From Patiriisocius sp047731265 (GTDB taxonomy: Bacteria; Bacteroidota; Bacteroidia; Flavobacteriales; Flavobacteriaceae), in contig NZ_CP159835.1 of NCBI RefSeq assembly GCF_047731265.1, positions 1,550,001 through 1,614,000 on the forward strand: 64,000 nt of DNA. Reading direction: 5' to 3'. The position numbers and the translations under genes are program-made. How positions within the stretch are numbered: position 1 is the stretch's first letter; every line of letters starts with the position of its first letter. Below are positions 46,225 through 55,051 of this stretch, piece after piece. Under the pieces are notes generated by a model that searched no databases, was not told the DNA's origin, and saw only the letters and a program-made list of their open reading frames with translations.

Positions 46225-47025
46225 ATGAAACCATCAGTTAATAAAGTAGCAGGCAATCAACCAAAAATGCTTCGTAAGGGAGAATTAAAAAAGCAAGTCA
46301 ACCATAAAGGTACCGGAACGCTCTTTTTTCAAATTGGACTTATTTTGAGTCTTATTGCAGCCATTTTCATAATGGAAGTAAAAGTTGGCTATGGCAAGGT
46401 CAAACCTGAAAAGTTTTCTGGAATGGAAATGTATGAGCCACCCACTATTGAATATCGTGTGGAGGTTGAAAAACAAAAACAACCCATTGCCAAGGCAAAA
46501 AAAGCCCAAACGCGCCCCAAGCAAAGGATACTTGCCGATATTGTAAGTATTGTAAAGGATGATACTCCTGATTTAGACGATGCTCCAATAGCAGTAACGA
46601 TGCCTATAATTGATGTTTCGTTTGTAGATACACCCACAGTAACAAAAACGGTACCAGATGCTACAATAGAGCGGAATGTAAATCAAGTGGAGTTCGTTCC
46701 TATATTTCCAGGTTGCGAGCGTCTCAAGAGTAACGAAGAAAAGAGACAATGCATGTCCTCAAAAATCGGTGTTTTTATCAATAAAAGATTCCGTAGCGAT
46801 GAATTCAATAATTTAAAAAAGAATGATACACATAAGATTTATGTCAAGTTCAAAATAGATGCGCAAGGAAATATTACCGAGGTAATTGCTAGAGCTCAAC
46901 AAAAAGATATGGAGGAAGAAGGAATTAGAGTAGTTCGTAAACTGCCTAAAATGACGCCAGGAAGAATGGGCGATATAAACGTCCCCGTCTCCTATCTTGT
47001 CCCTATTAGTTTTAAAGTAGAGTAA
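46225..47025 (+). CDS. TonB family protein (second copy)
   Basis: A 266-aa paralogue of the upstream TonB: one transmembrane helix (about 29-50), a basic linker with KKAQTRPKQR instead of polyproline, and the C-terminal domain with VPIFPGCERL, KRQCMSSKIGVFI, VKFKIDAQGNITEV and LPKMTPGRMGD. The matching Cys pair and LPKMTPG motif show recent common descent. Its own ExbBD partners are not in the window. Terminators on both sides suggest it is transcribed alone. Confidence 0.9.
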   Translation: MKPSVNKVAGNQPKMLRKGELKKQVNHKGTGTLFFQIGLILSLIAAIFIMEVKVGYGKVKPEKFSGMEMYEPPTIEYRVEVEKQKQPIAKAKKAQTRPKQRILADIVSIVKDDTPDLDDAPIAVTMPIIDVSFVDTPTVTKTVPDATIERNVNQVEFVPIFPGCERLKSNEEKRQCMSSKIGVFINKRFRSDEFNNLKKNDTHKIYVKFKIDAQGNITEVIARAQQKDMEEEGIRVVRKLPKMTPGRMGDINVPVSYLVPISFKVE

Positions 47026-47049
47026 TAAGGCGAGCTACTATTATTTTTA

Positions 47050-47089
47050 TTAGTGATGTTCTTTTAAAAAAGAGCATCACTAATTTTTT
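47050..47089 (+). terminator. Strong terminator after the second tonB
   Basis: TTAGTGATG and CATCACTAA form the base of a roughly 16-bp stem (one G-U pair) closed by an A/T loop and followed by six T. Confidence 0.85.
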
Positions 47090-47092
47090 GCA

Positions 47093-47123
47093 TTGTAACC
47101 TGTATCTAAAATCTGTATCTTTC
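47093..47123 (+). promoter_or_regulatory. Putative promoter of remB
   Basis: TTG (47093-47095), 20-bp spacer, TATCTTTC (47116-47123), one mismatch to TAnnTTTG, 18 bp before the ATG at 47142. Confidence 0.4.
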
Positions 47124-47141
47124 CGCTCCAAAATAGTTACA

Positions 47142-49274
47142 ATGAGAGTTCTCACGCTTGCCTTATTCTTGAGCAATGTTTTTTTTATGGTTGCTCAAAA
47201 CCCAATAACCTCATATGAAAAGTTTCCTGTCTTTCCATCTTGTGAAGTTGTTGAGTTGGATGCATTAGAAACGTGTTTCTATAATCAATTAAAAACCAAA
47301 ATATTTGAAGTATTTAAAGTGCCAGATATCGTAATTGCTAAGAAGTATCAAGGGAGTATCAATGTTCTATTTGAAGTAACTAAGGAAGGTGCGTTTAAAG
47401 TTATTTACGTAGATGCTATTTATGATGAATTAAAAGAAGAAGCAAAGAGAGTTTTCCAATCGTTCGAGGCTATCAAGCCAGCTACTTACAATGGAAATCC
47501 GGCTATAGTTCAGTTTACACTCCCGTTGGATATTCCATTAATTAAGCCTAACGAGCTTGTATATATTACAGGTGGAAACGGAGCAATCACAACCATCGAA
47601 GAACCAATCTCTGGGGAACCAATACTAATAGATTCTAGAGCAGATATAATCAAGGAATACGATAGTATTAAAAAATATCCATATTCTGAAAAATTGTACG
47701 AGAGTAATATTAACATCCCCTTATCACACCACGAATATGCGCGTTTTGACGCTGCTATGAATAGAGTTGGAACAAACAACCATACAGCTCAAAAGCCATA
47801 TATCTATAGTGAAGTTAATAAATACTACGATTTTAAAGCAAAAAAAGAGGAGTTAACGTTTGATAAAGCATCGTGGTTTGGACGTAAGTTTTGGAATGAA
47901 AATATGGTGCGTATTCAAGGCGGTGATTTTTGGTTGACGCTAGACCCTGGTCTAGATTTACAAGTGGGGAGAGACACAGGAGATGATATTAACACGTATA
48001 ACAATACCCGCTTAGTATATAGCAAAGGGGGTATTGGCAAAAACATTAGCTTTTTTGCAGTTGTCTATGAGAGTCAAGGACGATTTGCTGGTTATTTTAA
48101 TAGATATGCAGAATCTATTCCTCCAGCAGGAGGTAATCCAGCCATTATACCAGGTCGCGGCATTGCAAAATCATTTAGATCAGATTCTTATGATTACCCG
48201 GTTGCCACAGGGCAAGTTTCATATTCGCCAAGTAAGTGGTTTAACGTGCAATTAGGTCACGGAAAGAATTTTATAGGAGACGGCTATCGCTCGTTGCTTT
48301 TGAGCGACAATGCAAGCCCATACCCATTTATTAGAATGAATACCACCTTTTGGAAATTAAAATATACCAATACGTGGATGTCTATGCGGGATGTTAGAAA
48401 TGAAGTTACAGAAGATCGAACCTTTAGGACTAAATATATGGCGAACCATTATTTGAGTTATAACGTAACAAAAAGATGGAATATAGGCTTATTTGAAAAT
48501 GTAATTTGGGAAAACGGAAATGACCGTGGATTTGACTTAAACTACGCTAATCCTGTTATCTTTTATCGTGCTATAGAATTTGCAACAGGTTCGCGAAGCG
48601 GAAATGCAATCATAGGCTTGAGCTCAAAATATAAATTTACAGACAACATTAATGTTTATGGGCAACTGGTATTGGACGAACTTTCAACCAGCGATGTCTT
48701 TAGTGGTAATGGGAGTTACAAAAATAAAACGGGCTACCAATTAGGGATCAAATATTACGAGCCCTTTAAAGTAAAGGACCTATACCTTCAGTTAGAATAT
48801 AATAGGGTGCGTCCTTATACCTATTCTCACAATACCATTGTCTTAAATTATGGGCATAACAACCAACCATTAGCGCATACACTTGGAGCTAATTTTTCTG
48901 AATTTATTGCTATTGTGCGCTATAATAGAGGAAGAATTTTTGGAAATTTAAAGGTCATTACTGCCAAGAGGGGATTGGAATTTGACGAGACTACCGATGA
49001 GGGCTTTTATGGAGGCGATATTTATGGGACAGAAAATGATAGATTGAGTGATTTAAACAACGAGTTGGGACAAGGAAACACAACCACCTTTTTTCACACC
49101 GAGGTACAAGCAGGCTATGTGATAAATCCTTCCACAAACCTAAAAATATATGCCAGTGCTATTTTTAGAAACTTTACCCCAGAACAAGAACAAGATAATT
49201 TCTTTAGTGAAAATACAACGTGGGTAAACTTCGGGATTCGTACTGATTTGTTTAATTGGTATAATGATTTTTAA
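47142..49274 (+). CDS. remB: RemB-like outer-membrane protein with TonB-C-like N-terminal domain
   Basis: A 710-aa exported protein (signal peptide ending at FFMVAQ). Residues about 20-150 resemble the C-terminal domain of the two upstream TonB proteins: FPVFPSCE, a second Cys at LETCFYNQL, VLFEVTKEGAFKVI. The remainder is aromatic-rich beta sequence of an outer-membrane barrel (FWNENMVRIQGGDFWLTLDP, SYNVTKRWNIGLFENVIWEN). Position four genes after sprA and overall character match F. johnsoniae RemB, implicated in gliding. ATG 47142 is chosen because the signal peptide starts there, not at the upstream start at 47088. Confidence 0.75.
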   Translation: MRVLTLALFLSNVFFMVAQNPITSYEKFPVFPSCEVVELDALETCFYNQLKTKIFEVFKVPDIVIAKKYQGSINVLFEVTKEGAFKVIYVDAIYDELKEEAKRVFQSFEAIKPATYNGNPAIVQFTLPLDIPLIKPNELVYITGGNGAITTIEEPISGEPILIDSRADIIKEYDSIKKYPYSEKLYESNINIPLSHHEYARFDAAMNRVGTNNHTAQKPYIYSEVNKYYDFKAKKEELTFDKASWFGRKFWNENMVRIQGGDFWLTLDPGLDLQVGRDTGDDINTYNNTRLVYSKGGIGKNISFFAVVYESQGRFAGYFNRYAESIPPAGGNPAIIPGRGIAKSFRSDSYDYPVATGQVSYSPSKWFNVQLGHGKNFIGDGYRSLLLSDNASPYPFIRMNTTFWKLKYTNTWMSMRDVRNEVTEDRTFRTKYMANHYLSYNVTKRWNIGLFENVIWENGNDRGFDLNYANPVIFYRAIEFATGSRSGNAIIGLSSKYKFTDNINVYGQLVLDELSTSDVFSGNGSYKNKTGYQLGIKYYEPFKVKDLYLQLEYNRVRPYTYSHNTIVLNYGHNNQPLAHTLGANFSEFIAIVRYNRGRIFGNLKVITAKRGLEFDETTDEGFYGGDIYGTENDRLSDLNNELGQGNTTTFFHTEVQAGYVINPSTNLKIYASAIFRNFTPEQEQDNFFSENTTWVNFGIRTDLFNWYNDF

Positions 49275-49275
49275 G

Positions 49276-49296
49276 CAGGTATAACTACCTGTTTTT
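49276..49296 (+). terminator. Terminator after remB
   Basis: CAGGTA-TAAC-TACCTG hairpin followed by five T, starting 1 bp after the remB stop codon. Confidence 0.7.
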
Positions 49297-49357
49297 AATT
49301 CAAAATCAATATTTTAACAATCATATTTGTGATTATTATTAATCAAATTTAATGTGT

Positions 49358-49378
49358 CATTAACCATTAACCATTAAG
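49358..49378 (+). repeat. Heptanucleotide tandem repeat (three units)
   Basis: CATTAAC, CATTAAC, CATTAAG in tandem. It belongs to the same 7-nt class as the repeats at 2910, 36589 and 57841. Confidence 0.6.
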
Positions 49379-49715
49379 TCTTTGTTCTTAGGAAAAAATT
49401 ATTAGGACTTGTATTTATGTTTTTAGCGTTAAAAACAAAAGTGCTTACTATCCTTCAATCTCAAGATGTTAATATTGCATTTTCGATAAGCGATATCCAA
49501 ACATTTATACGGCCAAAGATGTTATTATTTAAAGGGAATTATAAATTATAAAGAGCACTTTTTTCAACAGCATCCTTTTAAGAAATAGGCAAGCGAACAA
49601 TTGAATAAAACAACGATGCTGAAAAGAAGAGCTCTTTGTATTTTCTATAGCAGTTATCATTATTATTTTAAAGTGCTAAAATTACCATAATTAAGCACAG
49701 ATAATCATATTTTGG

Positions 49716-49747
49716 TTGTGATAAACTCTCTTTCTGCCGTATCTTTG
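49716..49747 (+). promoter_or_regulatory. Putative promoter of the oxidase assembly cluster
   Basis: TTG (49716-49718), 21-bp spacer, TATCTTTG (49740-49747), a perfect -7 match, followed by C. It lies 40 bp before the TTG start of ctaB. Confidence 0.6.
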
Positions 49748-49787
49748 CACCCTGAAATCACACTTTTTAAGTGTTTATTATAAATTA

Positions 49788-50681
49788 TTGGACATTTCTC
49801 AAACGCATATAGCACCTGCATCTCTTATAAAGAATATTGCCGAAATCACTAAGGTCAGGCTTTCAGTGAGTGTTGTTTTCTCTTCAGTTGCCGGATATTT
49901 GTTGGGAGTCGAGACGGTAGATTTTATGCAGCTTTTTTTGTTATGTGTTGGAGGTTATGCCATGGTTGGTGCCAGTAACGTTTACAACCAAATGATGGAG
50001 CGAGATCTCGATTCCTTGATGGATCGCACTAAAAACAGGCCACTGCCTTCTGGGAGAATGAGTATGCCAATGGCTCTTTTTACGGCAATTTCATTAACTG
50101 TTTTAGGAATTGTACTGCTGTATACCATAAACCCGCAAACTGCAATGTTTGGGGCTATTTCAATTTTTATGTATGTGTTTTTGTACACACCGCTAAAAAC
50201 AAAAACACCTTTGTCTGTTTTTGTAGGTGCTTTTCCTGGTGCAATTCCTTTTATGCTGGGTTGGGTGGCTGCTACAAACGATTTTGGTATTGAGTCAGGC
50301 ACTTTATTTATGATTCAGTTTTTCTGGCAGTTTCCTCATTTTTGGGCAATAGGATGGTTTTTGTTTGACGATTATAAAAAGGGTGGGTTCTTTATGTTGC
50401 CCAATGGTAAACGTAATAAAGGAACTGCAATTCAAATTGTATTGTATAGTATTTGGACCATTTTGGCTTCTTTAATTCCTGCTTTTGGCGTGACAGGAGA
50501 TTTATATATTACACCTGTTTCGGCGGTACTCATTGGTGGCTTAGGAATTTGGTTTATTTACTACGGAATTAGATTATACAACTTAAAAACCGATAAAGCG
50601 GCAAAGCAGTTAATGCTTGTGAGTGTTAGTTATATTACGCTGTTACAAATAATTTATGTAGCAGATAAATTTATTAGATAA
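49788..50681 (+). CDS. ctaB: Protoheme IX farnesyltransferase (heme O synthase)
   Basis: A 297-aa UbiA-family prenyltransferase with about nine transmembrane helices. The substrate-binding motif NVYNQMMERDLDSLMDRTKN (first Asp-rich loop) and the second loop region FDDYKKGGFFMLPN are intact. It attaches a farnesyl group to heme B, giving heme O for the oxidase. The start is TTG at 49788; the next in-frame ATG would delete the first helix. It heads the assembly and subunit cluster that serves coxBA. Confidence 0.93.
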   Translation: MDISQTHIAPASLIKNIAEITKVRLSVSVVFSSVAGYLLGVETVDFMQLFLLCVGGYAMVGASNVYNQMMERDLDSLMDRTKNRPLPSGRMSMPMALFTAISLTVLGIVLLYTINPQTAMFGAISIFMYVFLYTPLKTKTPLSVFVGAFPGAIPFMLGWVAATNDFGIESGTLFMIQFFWQFPHFWAIGWFLFDDYKKGGFFMLPNGKRNKGTAIQIVLYSIWTILASLIPAFGVTGDLYITPVSAVLIGGLGIWFIYYGIRLYNLKTDKAAKQLMLVSVSYITLLQIIYVADKFIR

Positions 50682-50762
50682 CAAGCTCTTCTGCCTTTTG
50701 AAGGTAACATTAGGAGGTGATGTTCAACGAATCCATAATCAAGAATAGAAGTAACAATAAAA

Positions 50763-51344
50763 ATGAACTACACACAAGATATTGAAGAAAGCAAAATAAG
50801 ACGTGCAAAAAAGAACATGTTGCTGTTTGGGATGATAAGTCTTGGGATGAGCTTTGCAGGTTTAACAAGTGCTTATATTATTAGTAAAAAGCGACCAGAT
50901 TGGTTGACCGATTTTGAGATACCGCAGGCGTTTTATATTAGTTTATCGGTCATTGTTCTAAGCAGCATCACGTTACATTTAGCTAAAAACTCCTTAAGTA
51001 AAGAGGAAAACAGTAAAGGAATGGTGCTGTTGGTTACGACCCTTATTTTGGGGATCGTTTTTGTGTACCTTCAGTTTTTAGGTTTTTCACAAATCATTGC
51101 TAATGGATATTTTTTTACGGGAAGCGAAAGTAGCATTACAACATCATTTATATACCTCACAGTGTTAATGCATTTGGCGCATATTTTTGCGGGGCTTATT
51201 GCACTAATAGTGGTAATCTATAATCATTACAAATTGAAATATATCAACGGAAAAACACTGGGAATAGAACTAGCCACTACCTTTTGGCATTTTGTAGATA
51301 TCCTATGGATATACCTGTTTTTGTTTATATATTTCGTGAGATAA
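50763..51344 (+). CDS. Heme-copper oxidase subunit III family protein (short)
   Basis: A 193-aa protein with five transmembrane helices and the subunit III signature FASGLIA-like region (HLAHIFAGLIALIVV) plus the C-terminal TFWHFVDILWIYLFLFIY. The WHFVDxxW motif is typical of CoxC/CyoC. A second, longer subunit III gene follows directly, so the pair may form a split or heterodimeric subunit III. Confidence 0.9.
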   Translation: MNYTQDIEESKIRRAKKNMLLFGMISLGMSFAGLTSAYIISKKRPDWLTDFEIPQAFYISLSVIVLSSITLHLAKNSLSKEENSKGMVLLVTTLILGIVFVYLQFLGFSQIIANGYFFTGSESSITTSFIYLTVLMHLAHIFAGLIALIVVIYNHYKLKYINGKTLGIELATTFWHFVDILWIYLFLFIYFVR

Positions 51345-51356
51345 AAAAATAAAACG

Positions 51357-51364
51357 TATTTTTG
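51357..51364 (+). promoter_or_regulatory. Possible internal -7 element before the second subunit III gene
   Basis: TATTTTTG matches TAnnTTTG, 28 bp before the ATG at 51393. No TTG at the correct distance, so it may be fortuitous. Confidence 0.25.
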
Positions 51365-51392
51365 AAAACTATTTTAAAACCAATTAATTTCT

Positions 51393-52373
51393 ATGGAAGC
51401 AACTGTTTCAACGACAGATAAAAACGGTGATGTTTGGGACGGTGGAAACCAACCACTTAGAGCCAGCTATGGTAAAATGATGATGTGGTTTTTCATAGTA
51501 TCAGATGCATTAACCTTTTCAGGATTCTTGGCAGCTTATGGCTTTTCAAGATATAAATTTGTAGATGCTTGGCCTATCGCCGATGAAGTATTTACACATT
51601 TTCCATTCTTACATGGCATACCTGCACCTATGTTTTATGTGGCATTTATGACCTTTATTCTGATATTTTCTTCAGTAACTATGGTGCTTGCCGTGGATGC
51701 TGGGCATAAGATGAAACAGAATAAAGTAATCATTTATATGTTTCTTACCGTTATTGGTGGTGCTATTTTTGTTGGTTCACAAGCTTGGGAATGGGCAACC
51801 TTTATAAAAGGAGAATTTGGCGCAGTAGAAACTAAAGGTGGTAAAATATTACAGTTTTTAGATACTGAAGGAGAACGTGTTGCAATAGCAAGTTTTGCAG
51901 AAAACATACCGTCAGCAATAGAAGCACATGAAGGAAGTAATGGAGTATGGTATGAAGGCGGAGAAACCGCAACAACGTATAGTTTTGAAGAAGTAAAAGC
52001 TGGGTTTTTAGCCAATGATAATTTATTGATTCGAACACAGTATCTAGATGACAATGGACATCCTACTGTTTTAACAAGGGCAGAGTCTATAGCAAAAATA
52101 GAAAAGGACGGTAAATTAGTTGTTGAAGGTGCAAACTTGAGACATAATGAATATGGTCATCCATTATTTGCAGACTTCTTTTTCTTTATAACAGGATTTC
52201 ACGGTTTCCACGTACTTTCAGGTGTGGTTATAAACATCATCGTGTTTTTTAATGTGGTAATAGGTACTTACGAGCGAAGAGGGAGTTATGAAATGGTGGA
52301 AAAAGTAGGGCTCTATTGGCACTTTGTAGATTTAGTTTGGGTATTTGTATTTACTTTTTTCTACTTGGTTTAA
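51393..52373 (+). CDS. Cytochrome c oxidase subunit III with soluble insertion
   Basis: A 326-aa subunit III. Hydrophobic helices lie at about 28-50, 72-100, 108-128, 250-285 and 300-326, with YWHFVDLVWVFVFTFFYL at the end. Between them (about residues 140-250) lies a roughly 100-residue soluble acidic insertion (EGERVAIASFAENIPS, TTYSFEEVKAGFL) absent from standard subunit III (190-260 aa). It would sit on one membrane face, possibly contacting ACIII or CoxB; that is inference. Confidence 0.9.
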   Translation: MEATVSTTDKNGDVWDGGNQPLRASYGKMMMWFFIVSDALTFSGFLAAYGFSRYKFVDAWPIADEVFTHFPFLHGIPAPMFYVAFMTFILIFSSVTMVLAVDAGHKMKQNKVIIYMFLTVIGGAIFVGSQAWEWATFIKGEFGAVETKGGKILQFLDTEGERVAIASFAENIPSAIEAHEGSNGVWYEGGETATTYSFEEVKAGFLANDNLLIRTQYLDDNGHPTVLTRAESIAKIEKDGKLVVEGANLRHNEYGHPLFADFFFFITGFHGFHVLSGVVINIIVFFNVVIGTYERRGSYEMVEKVGLYWHFVDLVWVFVFTFFYLV

Positions 52374-52409
52374 TTAAATTAATATAAATTTTTTAGTCTT
52401 TTTAATAAA

Positions 52410-52853
52410 ATGGCACATCACGAACATAATTTAGCAATCTTTAGAGGAAAGCTCAAATTTAAATCAAACGAGCAAAAAATCTGGGGTGTTTTTGTTTTCT
52501 TATCAATCATTACAATTGTTGAGGTAGCATTAGGTATTATAAAACCAGAAAGTTTAATTTTTCCATTTATGTCTCCTTTTGAAGGGGGCTTATTTGCTGT
52601 TTTATCAAACATATTTTTGGCTCCCTTCATTTATATGAAGCCGTTGAATTTAATATTCATTTTCCTGACCGTTGTAAAAGCATATTACATTACTTGGGAT
52701 TTCATGCACATGAGAGATGAAACAATTGGATTAAGACGTTCTGTAGTATGGACTGCAATCTTCTTAATTTGTTATCTGGTTTTAATCTTGTTAATTGAAG
52801 GTGATTATATTTTCGAGGTTTATAAAGAAAATTATATCAAATTTGATTTTTAA
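52410..52853 (+). CDS. Cytochrome c oxidase subunit IV family protein
   Basis: A 147-aa protein with a soluble N-terminus and three transmembrane helices (about 25-45, 65-90 and 105-135). Charged linkers such as FMHMRDETIGLRRSVVW match the CtaF/CyoD-like small subunit. The gene lies 36 bp after the long subunit III gene and ends the structural part of the cluster. Confidence 0.85.
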   Translation: MAHHEHNLAIFRGKLKFKSNEQKIWGVFVFLSIITIVEVALGIIKPESLIFPFMSPFEGGLFAVLSNIFLAPFIYMKPLNLIFIFLTVVKAYYITWDFMHMRDETIGLRRSVVWTAIFLICYLVLILLIEGDYIFEVYKENYIKFDF

Positions 52854-52871
52854 GATGCGATATCATAAAAT

Positions 52872-52900
52872 AAATTTCCCGCCTGCGTGTGGGATTTTTT
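52872..52900 (+). terminator. Possible weak terminator after subunit IV
   Basis: TCCC pairs with GGGA around a 10-nt loop, with an interrupted A/T extension and six T following. A new promoter is seen just downstream, which supports an end of transcription here. Confidence 0.45.
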
Positions 52901-52935
52901 ATGCAAAAAATTCTGTCATTATTAACAACTGCAAT

Positions 52936-52966
52936 TTGTTCAATCTTTAATGCTAACGTATTTTTG
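52936..52966 (+). promoter_or_regulatory. Putative promoter of the SCO-DUF420 unit
   Basis: TTG (52936-52938), 20-bp spacer, TATTTTTG (52959-52966), a perfect -7 match, 68 bp before the next start codon. Confidence 0.55.
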
Positions 52967-53034
52967 TATAACCTTAAAAAGAGGTCAATAGAGGTTAAAG
53001 AGGTTTTTCGATCTATTGATAAATAATACACATT

Positions 53035-53697
53035 ATGAAGAAAATTCTGGTATTAGTAACGCTCTTCCTGCTCCCTATAAGCATTTACTTGTTTTTTGCT
53101 ACAGGAGTAAATAATTTTGGGATATTACCGGTATTAGTAAATAATGTAGCAGAAATCCAAAACTTTAAAACAAGTAGCGGAGCTAAACTTCAGTTAAAAG
53201 ACAAGATTACTGTATTAGGTTTCTTCGGTAAGGAGCCTCTGGAGACAAAAGCGTATACCTACAATCTCGCTCACAAAATTTACAAAAAGAACAACGCGTT
53301 TAAAGAGTTTCAGTTTGTGATTTTATTGCCTGAAGGAACTGAGAATTCAGCTAAAATACTGAAATCCAAGATATCAGAAATCGCGCCCACTGAAAGTTGG
53401 AAGTTTGGTTTTGGAACCTCTCAAGATATTGAAACTGTTTTTAAATCACTTAAAAGCGGCTACCAGTTAGATTCAAGAGATGCGAGTCCTTATGTTTTTA
53501 TAATTGATAAGGAGCAAAATTTACGTGGACGCAACGACGATGAAGACGTGCAGGACGGTTTGGTTTATGGATATAACAGCGCAGACATTGGTGATATAAA
53601 TAATAGGATGAGTGATGACGTAAAAGTTGTTTTAGCAGAGTATAGAAAAGCACTCAAGAAGAACAATCGTGACAGTAAAATAAAGCCAAAGGAGTAA
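53035..53697 (+). CDS. SCO/thioredoxin-like membrane-anchored protein without cysteines
   Basis: A 220-aa protein with an N-terminal membrane anchor (about residues 3-24) and a periplasmic domain whose order of elements matches SCO/thioredoxin folds: KITVLGFFGKEP where SCO has its CxxxC loop, FQFVILLPEGTE, and YVFIIDKEQNLRGR. It contains no cysteine, so it cannot ligate copper as SCO does. It lies directly upstream of a normal SCO gene and is probably a diverged paralogue acting in oxidase assembly (inference). Confidence 0.75.
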   Translation: MKKILVLVTLFLLPISIYLFFATGVNNFGILPVLVNNVAEIQNFKTSSGAKLQLKDKITVLGFFGKEPLETKAYTYNLAHKIYKKNNAFKEFQFVILLPEGTENSAKILKSKISEIAPTESWKFGFGTSQDIETVFKSLKSGYQLDSRDASPYVFIIDKEQNLRGRNDDEDVQDGLVYGYNSADIGDINNRMSDDVKVVLAEYRKALKKNNRDSKIKPKE

Positions 53698-53733
53698 TAC
53701 TGTTAAAGAGAATAGCATCAAAAAACGATAACA

Positions 53734-54510
53734 ATGAAGACTAAATATATTGGCTTAGCTGCGGTAGTATTAATTTTTGGACTCATATTTATTCCTAAAA
53801 TATTCAAAAGATTAACTGCAGGAACGGTAGTCGAAAATACAAGGATGAGCACCACTATAGAGGGGGTTTCAGAAAATGGCGATGCAAGAACTAACAGTAA
53901 AAAGGATATGCCAATTTTAAGTAATGATGAGATAGCGATCTTAGAAGACGAGGAGAAGAAAGGCACAAAAATTAGCGAGGTAGTTTTATTAGAACATCAA
54001 ACCGTAGCGCCGTTTAGTTTTACCAATCAAAATGGGGAAACAATTACAAATGATGCATATAAAGGCAAAGTATATGTCGTTGAATTTTTCTTTTCTACCT
54101 GCCCAAGTATTTGTCCGATCATGAATACCAATATGCTTAAGATTGAAAATGAATTTAAGGATGAAGATGATTTTGGCATTGCATCTATTACTATAGATCC
54201 TGAACACGACACAGTGCAAGTCCTCAAAGAATATGCGGAGGGGTATGAGGTGTCACATCAAAATTGGAACTTCCTAACAGGCGATAAAACTGAAATTTTA
54301 AAACTTTCTAATGAAGGTTTCAAGCTGTACGCGGCAAAAGATGATAATGAGGATGGTGGTTTTTCACATTCAGGACTTTTTGCCTTAGTAGATAAAAGGG
54401 GAATTGTAAGGTCTAGAAAAGACGAGAATGAAAACCCTATTTTTTATTATAATGGTCTTGAAGATGACGGGGTTGAAATGCTTATTTTAGATATTAAAAA
54501 ATTATTATAG
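53734..54510 (+). CDS. SCO family copper chaperone
   Basis: A 258-aa protein anchored by an N-terminal helix (about 5-22) with a periplasmic SCO1/SenC domain: VVEFFFSTCPSICPIMNTNM (copper-binding Cys123 and Cys127), ITIDPEHDTVQVLKEYAE and GGFSHSGLF (third ligand His). It delivers copper to or reduces the CuA site of CoxB. About 65 residues of acidic linker separate the anchor from the domain. The DUF420 gene starts at the base after its stop codon. Confidence 0.93.
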   Translation: MKTKYIGLAAVVLIFGLIFIPKIFKRLTAGTVVENTRMSTTIEGVSENGDARTNSKKDMPILSNDEIAILEDEEKKGTKISEVVLLEHQTVAPFSFTNQNGETITNDAYKGKVYVVEFFFSTCPSICPIMNTNMLKIENEFKDEDDFGIASITIDPEHDTVQVLKEYAEGYEVSHQNWNFLTGDKTEILKLSNEGFKLYAAKDDNEDGGFSHSGLFALVDKRGIVRSRKDENENPIFYYNGLEDDGVEMLILDIKKLL

Positions 54511-55038
54511 ATGGAAACGCAAATTAAGACGAATTCAAAATATAACAAATGGATCTGGGTGTTATCCGTTGTAATTCCTATTGCAGTTGCGATACTTTTT
54601 ACGGTTCGTATTCCAGGTGTTGAAAGGATGGGATTCTTACCTCCAATTTATGCTTCTATAAATGCATTAACCGCCTTTTTGTTAATCGCAGCATTGGTTA
54701 TGATTAAAAACGGAAAGGTAAAAATGCACGAGACTATAATGAAAACTTGCATCGTGTTATCGGTATTATTTCTTTTGTTGTATATAGGGTATCATATGAC
54801 TTCAGACTCTACGTCTTACGGCGGAGAAGGAACGATTCGTTATGTTTATTTTTTTATATTAATATCACATATATTACTTTCTATTACCGTGATACCATTT
54901 GTTTTAGTAACCTATGTTAGGGCTATTAGCGGGAATTTTGAACAACACAAAAAAATTGCCCGCATTACATTTCCCATTTGGTTGTATGTTGCGATTACTG
55001 GAGTAATTGTGTATATAATGATCGCTCCTTATTATTAA
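54511..55038 (+). CDS. DUF420 domain membrane protein
   Basis: A 175-aa protein with five transmembrane helices and DUF420 hallmarks: FLPPIYASINALTAFLLI, KMHETIMKTC, YIGYHMTSD and EQHKKIARITFPIWLYVAITGV. Conserved His residues (MHE, YHM, SHI, QHKK) could bind heme or metal. The family is regularly found in oxidase assembly clusters, and the contact with the SCO gene suggests the same here. The exact role is unknown. Confidence 0.88.
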   Translation: METQIKTNSKYNKWIWVLSVVIPIAVAILFTVRIPGVERMGFLPPIYASINALTAFLLIAALVMIKNGKVKMHETIMKTCIVLSVLFLLLYIGYHMTSDSTSYGGEGTIRYVYFFILISHILLSITVIPFVLVTYVRAISGNFEQHKKIARITFPIWLYVAITGVIVYIMIAPYY

Positions 55039-55051
55039 TCTATCTCTTGTT

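Larger units (their letters stand above)
49275..49787. other. 513-bp intergenic region between remB and ctaB
   Basis: It holds the remB terminator (49276-49296), the heptamer repeat (49358-49378), a 44-codon frame at 49417-49551 without support, a dispersed inverted repeat of AAAAGTGCT with AGCACTTTT (around 49438 and 49554), and the ctaB promoter. I see no convincing gene. A small RNA from the middle part cannot be excluded. Confidence 0.4.

Noticed and set aside
49417..49551. 44-codon frame between remB and ctaB
   Set aside because: No recognisable motif, and the length is expected by chance in A/T-rich DNA.
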